64,000 bases of DNA, taken from contig NZ_ACVO01000005.1 in the NCBI RefSeq assembly GCF_000175615.1, forward strand, positions 124,001 through 188,000. Direction: 5' to 3'. The position numbers and the translations under genes are program-made. The notes beneath the pieces are model-generated. The model saw only the letters and a list, made by a program, of their open reading frames with translations. It searched no databases and was not told the origin of the DNA. The stretch comes from Rothia mucilaginosa ATCC 25296 (GTDB lineage: Bacteria; Actinomycetota; Actinomycetes; Actinomycetales; Micrococcaceae). This document shows positions 26,759-35,163 of the stretch, piece by piece; position 1 is the stretch's first letter; each line of letters starts with the position of its first letter.

Positions 26759-28410
26759 AGTGGCAGTATGTGCTCGCTTCCTTCCGCCGTAGCATCTGGG
26801 CGCTCATCGGCTTGATTTTTGCGGCGCTCTACGCGGGCGGCATGCTCTTCGGTCTCGGCTCCACATACGTGATTGCTAATTCGAAGGTCCCCGAATACGG
26901 TCAGCTCGGAACCCTCCTTGTGGGCACCGTTGTGGCGCTCGCCTGGGCAGTCGTCCCTATCTTCTTCAGCGGACTGGACGGCACCCTGGATGAGAGCCGA
27001 TTCGTGCTCTTCCCCATCAAGCCCTCCACCCTGCAGAAGGGTCAGTTCCTCGGCGGGTTCGTGGGTATCCCCGGCATCGCGAGCATCATTGCCGTGCTGC
27101 TGGGTGCTATCGCGTTTATATCGCAGCCGCTCGCGCTGGTCGTGTACCTCATCTGCTGCGTGCTCGGCCTTGCGAACCTCATGGTGTGGGCGCGTCTCGC
27201 CAACCGCCTGGGCATGGTGCTGAACGATAACCCGCGCATCGCCAACACCCTGATGATCGTTGCCGCAATGCTACTGATGAGTGCCGGCTTCATCTTCGGT
27301 GGAACGATGATTTACCTGACCAATCATTGGGAAGAAGTGCTGCCCTACCTGCCCTGGCTGGGCGTGACCCCCTTCGGTTCCGCTTTTGCTGTGCCCTACT
27401 TTATGGCGACCGGCAATATGGGTGCAGCCCTTGGCTGCCTGGCTCTGACCCTCGTCTACCTGGTTGGTGGATGGTGGCTGTGGGGTAAGAACCTCGCACG
27501 CTCCATGGCGAATGTGGGTGGTGGCGCCCACCACGCGAGCGCAGCTGAAGTCGCCGCAGGTGACCTGGGCTTGTTCGCTCGCTTCCCCGCAACTCCTCGC
27601 GGTGCCGTAGCGGCACGAACCCTGCACTCATTCCTGAAAGACAACCGTCTGCAGATGCTGACCGCAAGCACCGCCATGATTTACCTGATGCTGACAGTGG
27701 CCATGCCGCTGTTCCTGAGCTCGGTAGGCTCCTTCGAAAGTCAGGTCAATTTCAACGGTGTTAACGCGGCTGAAGCCAACCAGATTATCAATAGCGGCGT
27801 TATGCAGCTCTTCGGATTCTGGATGTACTTCTGCACCATTTTCACCGGCTACTACATGTGCTACCTCGTCTCCTACGACAACACCGCATTCAGCCTGCAC
27901 GTGCTCTCCCCGCTGCGCGGTATTGACGACCGTCTTGGTCGTCTCTGGGGCTACAGCATCCTGACGGTTCCGGTCGTGGTGGTGATGGTGTTCGTCGCCT
28001 GCGTAGCAAATGGACACCTGGAACTTTTCCCCATCGTGCTGATGCACCAGCTGGGCGTGTTCGCTGCGGCTGCAGGTATTGGATGCGTACTGGATACCTT
28101 CATTAGTCCGCCCGTGGCGCCTCCCGGGGCTAACCCGTTCAAGAACCCGAAGAACACTGACGGCTTCGCTAAGCAGCTGCTGCTGATGCTCTCTATAGTT
28201 TTGGTGATGCTCAGCGCGCTGCCCGGCGGTATCTCTGTTGTCGTGTACATTTTCCGCACGCAGGATGTGCTGACCCTCGTCTACGGTGGCTTGATTCAGC
28301 TGCTGATTGGTGCTGCACTGCTCGTGGGCGGCGTGGCGTGGGGCGGCCACCGCTACGACAAGGTCAGCTCCAAGATGCTGGAACGTGTGGCACGCTTCCA
28401 GGCGAACTAA
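26734..28410 (+). CDS. ABC-2-type transporter permease
   Basis: A 558-residue membrane protein with about twelve hydrophobic segments in two halves separated by a short hydrophilic middle (about residues 255-300). It starts MVGHLVSLKWQYVLASFRRS inside the ATPase gene. Two membrane halves in one chain match long ABC-2 permeases found in actinobacteria; the substrate is not evident. A terminator follows. Confidence 0.85.
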   Translation: MVGHLVSLKWQYVLASFRRSIWALIGLIFAALYAGGMLFGLGSTYVIANSKVPEYGQLGTLLVGTVVALAWAVVPIFFSGLDGTLDESRFVLFPIKPSTLQKGQFLGGFVGIPGIASIIAVLLGAIAFISQPLALVVYLICCVLGLANLMVWARLANRLGMVLNDNPRIANTLMIVAAMLLMSAGFIFGGTMIYLTNHWEEVLPYLPWLGVTPFGSAFAVPYFMATGNMGAALGCLALTLVYLVGGWWLWGKNLARSMANVGGGAHHASAAEVAAGDLGLFARFPATPRGAVAARTLHSFLKDNRLQMLTASTAMIYLMLTVAMPLFLSSVGSFESQVNFNGVNAAEANQIINSGVMQLFGFWMYFCTIFTGYYMCYLVSYDNTAFSLHVLSPLRGIDDRLGRLWGYSILTVPVVVVMVFVACVANGHLELFPIVLMHQLGVFAAAAGIGCVLDTFISPPVAPPGANPFKNPKNTDGFAKQLLLMLSIVLVMLSALPGGISVVVYIFRTQDVLTLVYGGLIQLLIGAALLVGGVAWGGHRYDKVSSKMLERVARFQAN

Positions 28411-28447
28411 CAAGAGTCGAAGCTCCAGCACATCAGGAATAAACGAG

Positions 28448-28488
28448 AGGGGTTCCGTGTTAGGTACTAAGCCTGGCGCGGAACCCCT
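28448..28488 (+). terminator. Intrinsic terminator after the ABC exporter
   Basis: AGGGGTTCCG (28448-28457) pairs with CGGAACCCCT (28479-28488), followed by TTTCTG. A further AGGTACTA stretch lies in the loop. Confidence 0.88.
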
Positions 28489-28705
28489 TTTCTGTGCCGC
28501 ACGAATTTCTAGCCCTGAACTTCTAGCGGAAAGAAGCTCACTGCAATACCTAAGAGTCTATGGTTGAGCTGTGGCCTGCCTCCATATTGACCGCCCGTGG
28601 GCTCAGTACCTCCCAACTGCTACTAAAATAGAGAAGGCGCCGATCACCCAACCGTGCAGCGGCGCCCCTCACCCTATGTATCCCACCTCATCATCAAGGA
28701 GAAAC
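28489..28705 (+). other. Upstream region of the DUF3039 gene
   Basis: An open frame runs in from 28571, but its translation before 28706 looks non-coding and lacks a ribosome-binding site. No clear promoter hexamers were found. Confidence 0.4.
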
Positions 28706-29005
28706 ATGAGCTCGATCGAAGGCATCGAAGACCCCTTTGGCCCCGGAACCGCAGGCGGCACCGCCCTGCTCGAACGCGAAGAAACCCAGCTTTCTGAGCC
28801 CGGCGACCACGAGCGCTTCTCCCACTACGTACGCAAGGAAAAGATCCTCGAATCGGCGCTGACCGGTGAACCCGTACGCGCCCTCTGCGGCAAAATGTGG
28901 GTACCCGGCCGTGACCCGCAGAAATTCCCCGTCTGCCCCCAGTGCAAGGAAATCTACGAAGGCCTCGCACCCGGCAATGACGGCGACAACGGCTCCGGCG
29001 AATAA
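28706..29005 (+). CDS. DUF3039 domain protein
   Basis: A 99-residue acidic protein of the actinobacterial DUF3039 family. The diagnostic part is HYVRKEKILESALTGEPVRALCGK followed by VCPQCKEIYE, giving a Cys plus CxxC set that probably binds zinc. Function is not known. The ATG at 28706 has AAGGAG four bases upstream. In related genomes the gene is typically next to the helicase that follows here, so they may act together. Confidence 0.85.
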   Translation: MSSIEGIEDPFGPGTAGGTALLEREETQLSEPGDHERFSHYVRKEKILESALTGEPVRALCGKMWVPGRDPQKFPVCPQCKEIYEGLAPGNDGDNGSGE

Positions 29006-29335
29006 TACGCGCCAGGCGACACGCCTCAGACAATACATCTCAGACAATACGCCTGAATAAATACGAATAAATAACACGCCGCAGCAACAAGACTCAACGG
29101 TCCAACACCGCTCATGAGACTTTGCTGACGAGCACCAAATTCTTGCACCACAGCCCGGCAACAACCTGCGGATGTGGTGCTAGAATTTAACCTCGCTGTG
29201 CCCGGACCGCCAGAGGCTAAGAACACCAGAGCGCTAGGAACACCAGAGTGCCCACCACCTCCATACGGGGGAGAAGCGCCCCTGCGCTGAGTCGGCGGAA
29301 GGAATCAGTAGAGGTAGACGAGGAAGAAGGAGAGA
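29006..29335 (+). other. Gap between DUF3039 and the helicase gene
   Basis: About 330 bases. GCACCAC (29145-29151) and GTGGTGC (29174-29180) form an inverted repeat with a 22-base gap ending directly at TAGAAT (29181-29186), a possible -10 box. The downstream end carries GAAGGAGAGA, the helicase ribosome-binding site. No small gene is convincing. Confidence 0.4.
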
Positions 29336-31123
29336 ATGAGCGCACCCGCAGAGGAACCCACACTATTCGACAGTATGGTGAAGCCGAAGCTCTCCCCGGC
29401 ATACCCCGACCGCGCCCCCTGGGGTACTTCCGTCAGCCTGCGTGCCTGGCAGGCAGAAGCCATGCAGAAGTACTTCGAAACCAACCCCCGCGACTTCATG
29501 GCAGTCGCAACCCCCGGCGCGGGTAAAACCACGTTCGCGCTCACCCTCGCGAAGGAACTATTCAACCGCGGCACGGTCCGCCAGCTCATTGTTGTGGCGC
29601 CGACCGACCACCTGAAAAAGCAGTGGGCAGACGCCGCCGCGAAGGTCGGTATTCCCATTGACCCGAACTTCAAGAACGCGGATGTGACCATCAGCCGTCA
29701 CTACAAGGGTGTGGCGCTGACCTACGCGCAGGTGGCGAATAAGCCGCAGCTGCACGCCCGCAACACCGAGGAAACGAAAACCCTCGTGATTTTTGACGAA
29801 ATTCACCACGCCGGTGATTCCCTTTCCTGGGGTGACGGCCTGCGTGAAGCGTTCGACGACGCGACTCGCCGCGTGGCGCTGACCGGTACCCCGTTCCGTT
29901 CGGACACCTCCCCGATTCCGTTCGTCACCTACGAGGTTGATAATGACGGAATCCGCCGTTCTAAGGCAGATTACTCTTACGGTTACGGCCCAGCGCTGAA
30001 GGACCACGTGGTGCGCCCGGTCATCTTCATGGCGTACTCGGGCCAGATGCGTTGGCGTACCTCCGCCGGTGAGGAAATGGCGGCAAACCTCGGCGAAGGT
30101 TTCACCAAGGACATTACCTCCCAGGCGTGGCGAACCGCCCTCGACCCCAACGGCGAATGGATCCCGACCGTACTCGCGGCGGCCGATAAGCGCCTGACCG
30201 AGGTGCGCCGCACCGTGCCCGACGCCGGTGCGCTTGTCATCGCAACCGACCACGCGGACGCCAAAGCCTACGCCGAACAGATTCAGAAAATCACCGGCGA
30301 ATACCCCGCCGTGATCCTCTCTGACGACCGTGAAGCCTCCGCAAAAATCGACGAATTCCGTGAAGGCATGCAGCGCTGGATGGTCGCCGTGCGCATGGTG
30401 TCCGAAGGCGTGGACGTGCCCCGCCTCGCCGTGGGCGTGTACGCCACCAGCACCAGCACTCCGCTGTTCTTCGCGCAGGCGATCGGCCGTTTCGTGCGTG
30501 CCCGCAAGCGCGGCGAAACCGCCTCCGTGTTCCTGCCGTCGGTGCCGCAGCTGATGATGCTTGCCAACGATATGGAAGTAGAACGCGACCACGCCCTCGA
30601 CCGCGGCGCACCCCAGGAAATCGACCCCATGGTTGAGGGCCTGGACGATCACCTCCTCGAAGAAGCAAACCGCGAGGAACGCGCCTCCGAGCAGCTGGCA
30701 CGCGGCAAGTTCGAGGCGCTCGGCTCCGAGGCGTCCTTCCACGGTGTGCTGTTCGACGGCGCCGAGTTCGCCTCCGGCAACCTTGCCGTGGGTAGTGAGG
30801 AGGAGCAGGACTTCCTGGGTATTCCGGGTCTGCTGGATGCCGAGCAGGTCGGTACGCTGTTGCGAGCGCATCAGCGTGAGCATGCGGCACGCCGCCCGGC
30901 GACTGCGGCGCCTTCGGTGGTGGATCACCGCCAGTTGAAGGAGCTACGCAATAAGTTGGCGAAGAATGTGGCGGCGTGGTCGATTCGTTCGGGTCAGCCG
31001 CACGGCGTGATTCATAATGAGCTGCGTAAGATTTGTGGCGGCCCGGCGGTCGCGCAGGCTTCTGCTGAGCAGATTCAGGCGCGTATCGATAAGCTGTCGG
31101 ACTGGTTCGTAGGCCGACGCTAG
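29336..31123 (+). CDS. DEAD/DEAH-box helicase (superfamily 2)
   Basis: A 595-residue SF2 helicase-like protein. Walker A is TPGAGKTT at 59-66, motif II is DEIH at 154-157, motif III ALTGTPFRSD, and motif VI QAIGRFVRARKRGE. The Q-like N-terminal SLRAWQAEAMQKYF is typical of the ERCC3/RecG-like group. The C-terminal 150 residues are a family-specific helical domain ending WFVGRR. Nucleic-acid substrate unknown; conserved next to DUF3039 in actinobacteria. Confidence 0.9.
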   Translation: MSAPAEEPTLFDSMVKPKLSPAYPDRAPWGTSVSLRAWQAEAMQKYFETNPRDFMAVATPGAGKTTFALTLAKELFNRGTVRQLIVVAPTDHLKKQWADAAAKVGIPIDPNFKNADVTISRHYKGVALTYAQVANKPQLHARNTEETKTLVIFDEIHHAGDSLSWGDGLREAFDDATRRVALTGTPFRSDTSPIPFVTYEVDNDGIRRSKADYSYGYGPALKDHVVRPVIFMAYSGQMRWRTSAGEEMAANLGEGFTKDITSQAWRTALDPNGEWIPTVLAAADKRLTEVRRTVPDAGALVIATDHADAKAYAEQIQKITGEYPAVILSDDREASAKIDEFREGMQRWMVAVRMVSEGVDVPRLAVGVYATSTSTPLFFAQAIGRFVRARKRGETASVFLPSVPQLMMLANDMEVERDHALDRGAPQEIDPMVEGLDDHLLEEANREERASEQLARGKFEALGSEASFHGVLFDGAEFASGNLAVGSEEEQDFLGIPGLLDAEQVGTLLRAHQREHAARRPATAAPSVVDHRQLKELRNKLAKNVAAWSIRSGQPHGVIHNELRKICGGPAVAQASAEQIQARIDKLSDWFVGRR

Positions 31124-31146
31124 AACGTGGATAGAACGTAAAGAGA

Positions 31147-31178
31147 AGCCCCGCGGGTGTGTGCGCGCTCGTGGGGCT
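31147..31178 (+). terminator. Terminator after the helicase gene (first of three related copies)
   Basis: AGCCCCGCG (31147-31155) pairs with CGTGGGGCT (31170-31178), then TTTCGTG. The sequence is nearly the same as the hairpins at 32930-32961 and 34763-34790. Confidence 0.88.
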
Positions 31179-31442
31179 TTTCGTGTGCATAAAATGCAAA
31201 AATGTTGGGTTTGCGGCACGATAATCATGGCAGCGCGGAGATAGAACGTGTAGCCTAGTGGGGGTAAGTTCTTTAGAAAACACGGCATGGTCGCCGGGCT
31301 CAGGGAACTTTCCATTGATGCGCAGCATGTAGGTCTATGCTGGGTCATCAAAACTTTAAGAAACACCATGCAACCAACCCAGGATGGCGCGCCCCGGGAT
31401 AGTGCGCACTGGGACGGTTGCACCAACCATTGAAGGACAGTG
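31179..31442 (+). other. Upstream region of the first glycine-rich gene
   Basis: About 260 bases. It has a CAGCAT/ATGCTG hairpin (31323-31342) and a ten-base palindrome AGTGCGCACT (31401-31410). The end, TTGAAGGACAGTGATG, is shared almost exactly with the second paralogue and contains the ribosome-binding site. Confidence 0.4.
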
Positions 31443-32888
31443 ATGTCTCATATTTCTCGCCGTAAGGTCGTGAAGGGTGCCGCCTGGGCAACCCCTGTCA
31501 TTGCGGCCTCTTCAGTAGTGCCAGCTTACGCTGCGTCTCCTGAATGTACTACTTTTTCAGACACGCCTTTTATCTCTATCAACGGCGATAATACCCGCCG
31601 TGTGGAAGAACAAGAATACGTTCACCGCCGCTACTCAGGTGTAAAGCTTCGATTTGAGTTGATTGGCGGCGCTGGGGCCACACTTCACGGAAAGAGCACT
31701 CGAGGGGGATCGGGCGCGAAAGTTACCGGAATCATAGATCTTGACACTCCAGCTATTGTCGAAGTTGTCGCGGGCGGCGGTGGTATGTTTGGGCTCCGCG
31801 GTTATGGACATGGTAAAGAGGAGGATTACAGCGAATATCGACTTGATGGTATTCAAGGTGGGGCAGGTTTCGGAGACGGAGGTAGTGTTCCCAGTGTAAG
31901 AATTCCTCAAGATATTATGCGTGAGGTCGAATCCCGCTGGGCAGAGGCTGGGCAGTGGGATAACAGTTACAATCCTCAGCTCCCCATGGACGAACTTCAC
32001 GGTTGCCCTGGCGGCGGTTCGTCTGCTCTTCTCGTCAATGGGGAGGTCATCGCGGTTGCAGGTGGCGGCGGAGGCGGAGCTTTCATCGCGAAAACGTATA
32101 CCACCCCACCTAACGCGCACCATTTCCCCGGTACTGTAAATGTTCGTATGATTGGTCCGGAAGACCTCACGAGTGGTCCTTCATATAGCGCGGGTGGATC
32201 AGCTGAACGAGCACGTGGGGATGATGCCACGGCCGGTCGTATGTACTACGCTCAGGACTCGCGTATTCACCTAAACGTTGAAGGCGGTAAGGGTGGAGGC
32301 AACGGCATCGGTGGTGCCGGTGGCATCAAGCCCACGGTGTTGAAGGGCACCCCTAACAGGGTCTTTAGCTTTAGCAGTCAGAATAACCAGGTCATTTATA
32401 GTTCTTCGACTGCAGGCAATCCTGGTACCGGTGGACTACAAGGCAAAGGTGGAGATGGCGTAGTTTCTATAAGCTACCAGCTTGATAACAACGAGCCAGA
32501 AGACGGATACCAGAAGAGTAACTTGGAAGTTATTGAAACCCCCGATGGTGACCGATACGAGATTGGGTACGAGGACGTAGCCCCCTACTTTAACGGCGCG
32601 CAGATTATTGTGTCCGGTGCTGGTGGCGGTGGCTACGGCGGTGGCGGCTCCGGTGCTGCCCTCTCACAGTCATGCATTACGATTGCCCAGAAATGGAATA
32701 ACAACCCGAAGGGTATTCGACAGAGTGTGGGATATACATTGATAGCTGGTGCTGGAGGTGCAGGAGGGTCCTACCTTGCCCCAAATGTTATAGAAGGGGA
32801 AATTTCCAGCGCTAACAACGACCATGATGGACATCAGTTCGCATCTGACGGTAGCGCGGCAGTGTACCTCTGTGATCTTGGCTGGTAG
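31443..32888 (+). CDS. Tat-exported glycine-rich protein (copy 1)
   Basis: A 481-residue secreted protein. The N-terminus is a twin-arginine signal: SRRKVVK at 5-11, a hydrophobic stretch, and AYA at 28-30 as probable cleavage site. The mature part resembles a glycine-rich beta domain: KLRFELIGGAGA, VVAGGGGMFG, VIAVAGGGGGG and SGAGGGGYGGGGSG. Four Cys are present, one at 35 close to the mature N-terminus and one in the last seven residues (YLCDLGW). There is no LPXTG or membrane anchor. The ATG at 31443 (GAAGGA) is preferred to the GTG just before it. The second paralogue follows on the same strand. Function unknown; surface adhesion or matrix is a guess. Confidence 0.8.
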   Translation: MSHISRRKVVKGAAWATPVIAASSVVPAYAASPECTTFSDTPFISINGDNTRRVEEQEYVHRRYSGVKLRFELIGGAGATLHGKSTRGGSGAKVTGIIDLDTPAIVEVVAGGGGMFGLRGYGHGKEEDYSEYRLDGIQGGAGFGDGGSVPSVRIPQDIMREVESRWAEAGQWDNSYNPQLPMDELHGCPGGGSSALLVNGEVIAVAGGGGGGAFIAKTYTTPPNAHHFPGTVNVRMIGPEDLTSGPSYSAGGSAERARGDDATAGRMYYAQDSRIHLNVEGGKGGGNGIGGAGGIKPTVLKGTPNRVFSFSSQNNQVIYSSSTAGNPGTGGLQGKGGDGVVSISYQLDNNEPEDGYQKSNLEVIETPDGDRYEIGYEDVAPYFNGAQIIVSGAGGGGYGGGGSGAALSQSCITIAQKWNNNPKGIRQSVGYTLIAGAGGAGGSYLAPNVIEGEISSANNDHDGHQFASDGSAAVYLCDLGW

Positions 32889-33338
32889 TAATTTAGACGT
32901 CTATAACGGGTAGTCTTTGTCTGATGCGAAGCCCCGCGAGTGTGTATGCGCTCGCGGGGCTTTTCGCGTGCTCGTAATATTTGGTCGCATAAGCAGAGAT
33001 GACCCTCAACTAGAGCCTTATGCCTGTAGGGTAGAAGAGGAGGCGATATCCACCACCGAACGCAATCTTCGGCACGGATACCTCCCCGTTCTTAGACACC
33101 GGCCAGAATGAATAAAAGGGCAGTGCTGAGTGCATGAGCGGTGCACATATAGAGAAACACCAGGTCACCGTTTCCCAACCACGCACACCTGAAGCACCAC
33201 ATTTTCCGCTTCACAGCTGAGGCAGCAGTGTAGCACCTGATGAGCCCCGCCTCCGGGGAAGCATCAGCCCGGCACAGCCTGCCGCCCCGCGCGCGGTAGG
33301 GGAGCGAGCACCTGAACTAACCACACCGAAGGACATTG
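32889..33338 (+). other. Gap between the two glycine-rich genes
   Basis: About 450 bases holding the second copy of the shared terminator near the start, then sequence without a convincing gene; a short open frame at 32917-33111 begins inside the terminator and is not supported. The last 25 bases match the leader of the first copy (CCGAAGGACATTGATG). Confidence 0.5.
32930..32961 (+). terminator. Terminator after glycine-rich copy 1 (second related copy)
   Basis: Perfect 11-bp stem AGCCCCGCGAG (32930-32940) with CTCGCGGGGCT (32951-32961), followed by TTTCGCGTG. Confidence 0.9.
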
Positions 33339-34730
33339 ATGTCTACTTACATTTCTCGCCGCAGGGTCGTTGCGGGTGCCGCGTGGGCCGCCCCCGTCAT
33401 TGCCACCTCGGCTGCTGTTCCCGCGTTCGCTGCATCCCTGGACTGCGTCTTTGCTGACAGCCCCCACAAGTTCTTGAGGGGATATAGTGACTATCGTGTA
33501 GAAGAGGAATTCACCGTCCCCGCCAACGTGAGTAAGCTTCGCTTCGATATTTTTGGTGGTGGCGGAGTCAGCGACACCGGCCACGAAAGCGGCTCGGGCG
33601 CCCGAACCACCGGAATCGTTGAAGTGAAGCCGGGACAGACGGTTCGTATCATTGCGGGCGGCGGTTCTGGGGGAAACTACCACCGCCGGGGCAGGCTTAC
33701 GACTGACGGGCCCGGACGAGGCGGTCGTGGCTACGGCGACGGCGGCGACGCACCCCGATTCACTATGCCTGCCGAAGTGGTGGCTGAAGTGACCAAACGT
33801 TACCCGGGCGCCCTCAACTGGAGGGAACTTGAAGACGGTCCTAAAGGTACCGTTGAGGTTTATGGACACCCCGGCGGCGGCGCCTCGGCACTGCTGATTG
33901 ACGGCGAAGTTATCGCTGTTGCAGGCGGTGGCGGTGGCGGCGGCGTCACCTACTCCTACACCTCAGCGCCTCATGCTAAGCATTTCCCCGCTGTTCTTGA
34001 TGCGAGCGTGACGAATTTTTACCACCCGACTGATCCTCCCATTCGCAGCTTTGCGGGTAGCGGTTTGAGCACTCGCGGTGGAGACGCCACCACGGGCACC
34101 CAGTTCTACACCCACAGCCTGAACACTAAGGTATCTGTTGACGGCGGTAAGGGCGGAAACAACGGCGCAGGTGGAGCGGGTGCTGCTAAGCCCGAGGTGC
34201 CGACCGGTAGCCCCAACCATATCTTTAGCTACGACAGCCAGAATAACCAGGTGCTGTACAGCTCTTCGACCGCAGGTAACGCGGGCGGCTCCGGCTTTAA
34301 GGCTAAGGGCGGTAATGGTGCTGTCGCTTATAGCTACCAGCTCGACAATAATGACCCGAAGAACCTTGAAGTGCTGACTCTGCCCGGCGGCGAGCGCATC
34401 GAATTCTCTGCCGAGGAGACCGCTGCCGAGTTCAACGGCTACCAGTTCGCAATGTCCGGAGGCGGTGGCGGCGGCTACGGCGGTGGCGGTTCGGGCGCTG
34501 CGCTGGCGCTGTCTGCTATTACGACCATTCAGAAGTGGAATAACAACCCTGCGGGCATCCGCCAGAGCGTGAGCTACCTGCAGTTCTCCGGTGCCGGTGG
34601 TGCGGGTGGTTCGTACCTGTCGCCGCGCGTTATTGAGGGTGAAATCTCTAACTCTATGAACGCGATGAGGACCGGCATTAACGTCCATGATGGCGAGGCC
34701 AAGGTGTACCTCTGCGAGACTAAGGGTTAG
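33339..34730 (+). CDS. Tat-exported glycine-rich protein (copy 2)
   Basis: A 463-residue paralogue of the protein before it. The twin-arginine signal is SRRRVVA at 6-12, with AFA at 29-31 for cleavage. Shared blocks include VSKLRFDIFGGGG, SALLIDGEVIAVAGGGGGGG, KWNNNPAGIRQSV and GAGGAGGSYLSP. The mature protein has just two cysteines, Cys36 near its N-terminus and one five residues from the end (YLCETKG); the same two are kept in copy 1, so they may form a disulfide closing the chain. The ATG at 33339 has GAAGGA upstream; the TTG at 33336 is a less likely start. Confidence 0.8.
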   Translation: MSTYISRRRVVAGAAWAAPVIATSAAVPAFAASLDCVFADSPHKFLRGYSDYRVEEEFTVPANVSKLRFDIFGGGGVSDTGHESGSGARTTGIVEVKPGQTVRIIAGGGSGGNYHRRGRLTTDGPGRGGRGYGDGGDAPRFTMPAEVVAEVTKRYPGALNWRELEDGPKGTVEVYGHPGGGASALLIDGEVIAVAGGGGGGGVTYSYTSAPHAKHFPAVLDASVTNFYHPTDPPIRSFAGSGLSTRGGDATTGTQFYTHSLNTKVSVDGGKGGNNGAGGAGAAKPEVPTGSPNHIFSYDSQNNQVLYSSSTAGNAGGSGFKAKGGNGAVAYSYQLDNNDPKNLEVLTLPGGERIEFSAEETAAEFNGYQFAMSGGGGGGYGGGGSGAALALSAITTIQKWNNNPAGIRQSVSYLQFSGAGGAGGSYLSPRVIEGEISNSMNAMRTGINVHDGEAKVYLCETKG

Positions 34731-34762
34731 TCTAACGCCCTCTCAAGATTGAGGGGTAGAAA

Positions 34763-34790
34763 AGCCTGCGAGTGTATGTGCTCGCGGGCT
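34763..34790 (+). terminator. Terminator after glycine-rich copy 2 (third related copy)
   Basis: AGCCTGCGAG (34763-34772) pairs with CTCGCGGGCT (34781-34790), one G-T pair, followed by TTTTCGCG. Loop and flanks resemble the two hairpins upstream. Confidence 0.88.
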
Positions 34791-34795
34791 TTTTC

Positions 34796-34990
34796 GCGCC
34801 CGGAAACGCCGGCTCCAGCTACGCCATTAGCCCGGTCTGCGGCCTGGAATGGGTACGCGGCGGCTCCGGTGGTGCAGGCGGATCCTACCTGGCGCCGAAC
34901 GTGCGTAACGGCGCAATCATTGGCACTAAGGAGGCGCCGGCCGGCCCGAACGTGCGCGTGAACGGCATGGCGGAGGTTCGCTTTAAGTAA
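34796..34990 (+). pseudogene. C-terminal remnant of a third glycine-rich paralogue
   Basis: Immediately after the terminator an open frame reads GNAGSSYAISPVCGLEWV and then GGAGGSYLAPNV, the same block as in the C-terminus of copy 1 (GAGGSYLAPNV), and continues to a TAA at 34988-34990 with MAEVRFK. The N-terminal signal peptide and over 80 percent of the protein are missing. There is no ribosome-binding site or plausible start outside the terminator, so this is a leftover, not a gene. Confidence 0.65.
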
Positions 34991-35068
34991 GCGGCTCAAT
35001 CTGCTACATAACCGTAGAGGTTTTATGACCTCGGCTGGTTGCAGACACGCTAGGTTATGGGCATGCTA

Positions 35069-35110
35069 GAGGCGGGGAGCCTGGGATGTACATCCCAGGC
35101 TCCCCGCCTC
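35069..35110. repeat. Perfect 42-bp palindrome
   Basis: A 21-bp arm (35069-35089) is followed without loop by its exact complement (35090-35110), centred on TGTACA. It stands between the remnant (plus) and pncA (minus), so it probably ends transcription from both sides, though no T-run is present on either side. Confidence 0.85.
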
Positions 35111-35163
35111 TGTGTATTCAACGCCCGCCTGAAAAGGCGAGTCACCGGCAGAGCTAGTGGAGG

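Noticed and set aside
32917-33111. Small open frame between the glycine-rich genes
   Set aside because: It begins inside the terminator region and has no ribosome-binding site or family match.
31443-34990. PE_PGRS-type proteins
   Set aside because: They share glycine richness only; no PE domain is present and the N-terminus is a Tat signal.
35069-35110. End of an insertion sequence
   Set aside because: No transposase, no target-site duplication and no second copy in the window.
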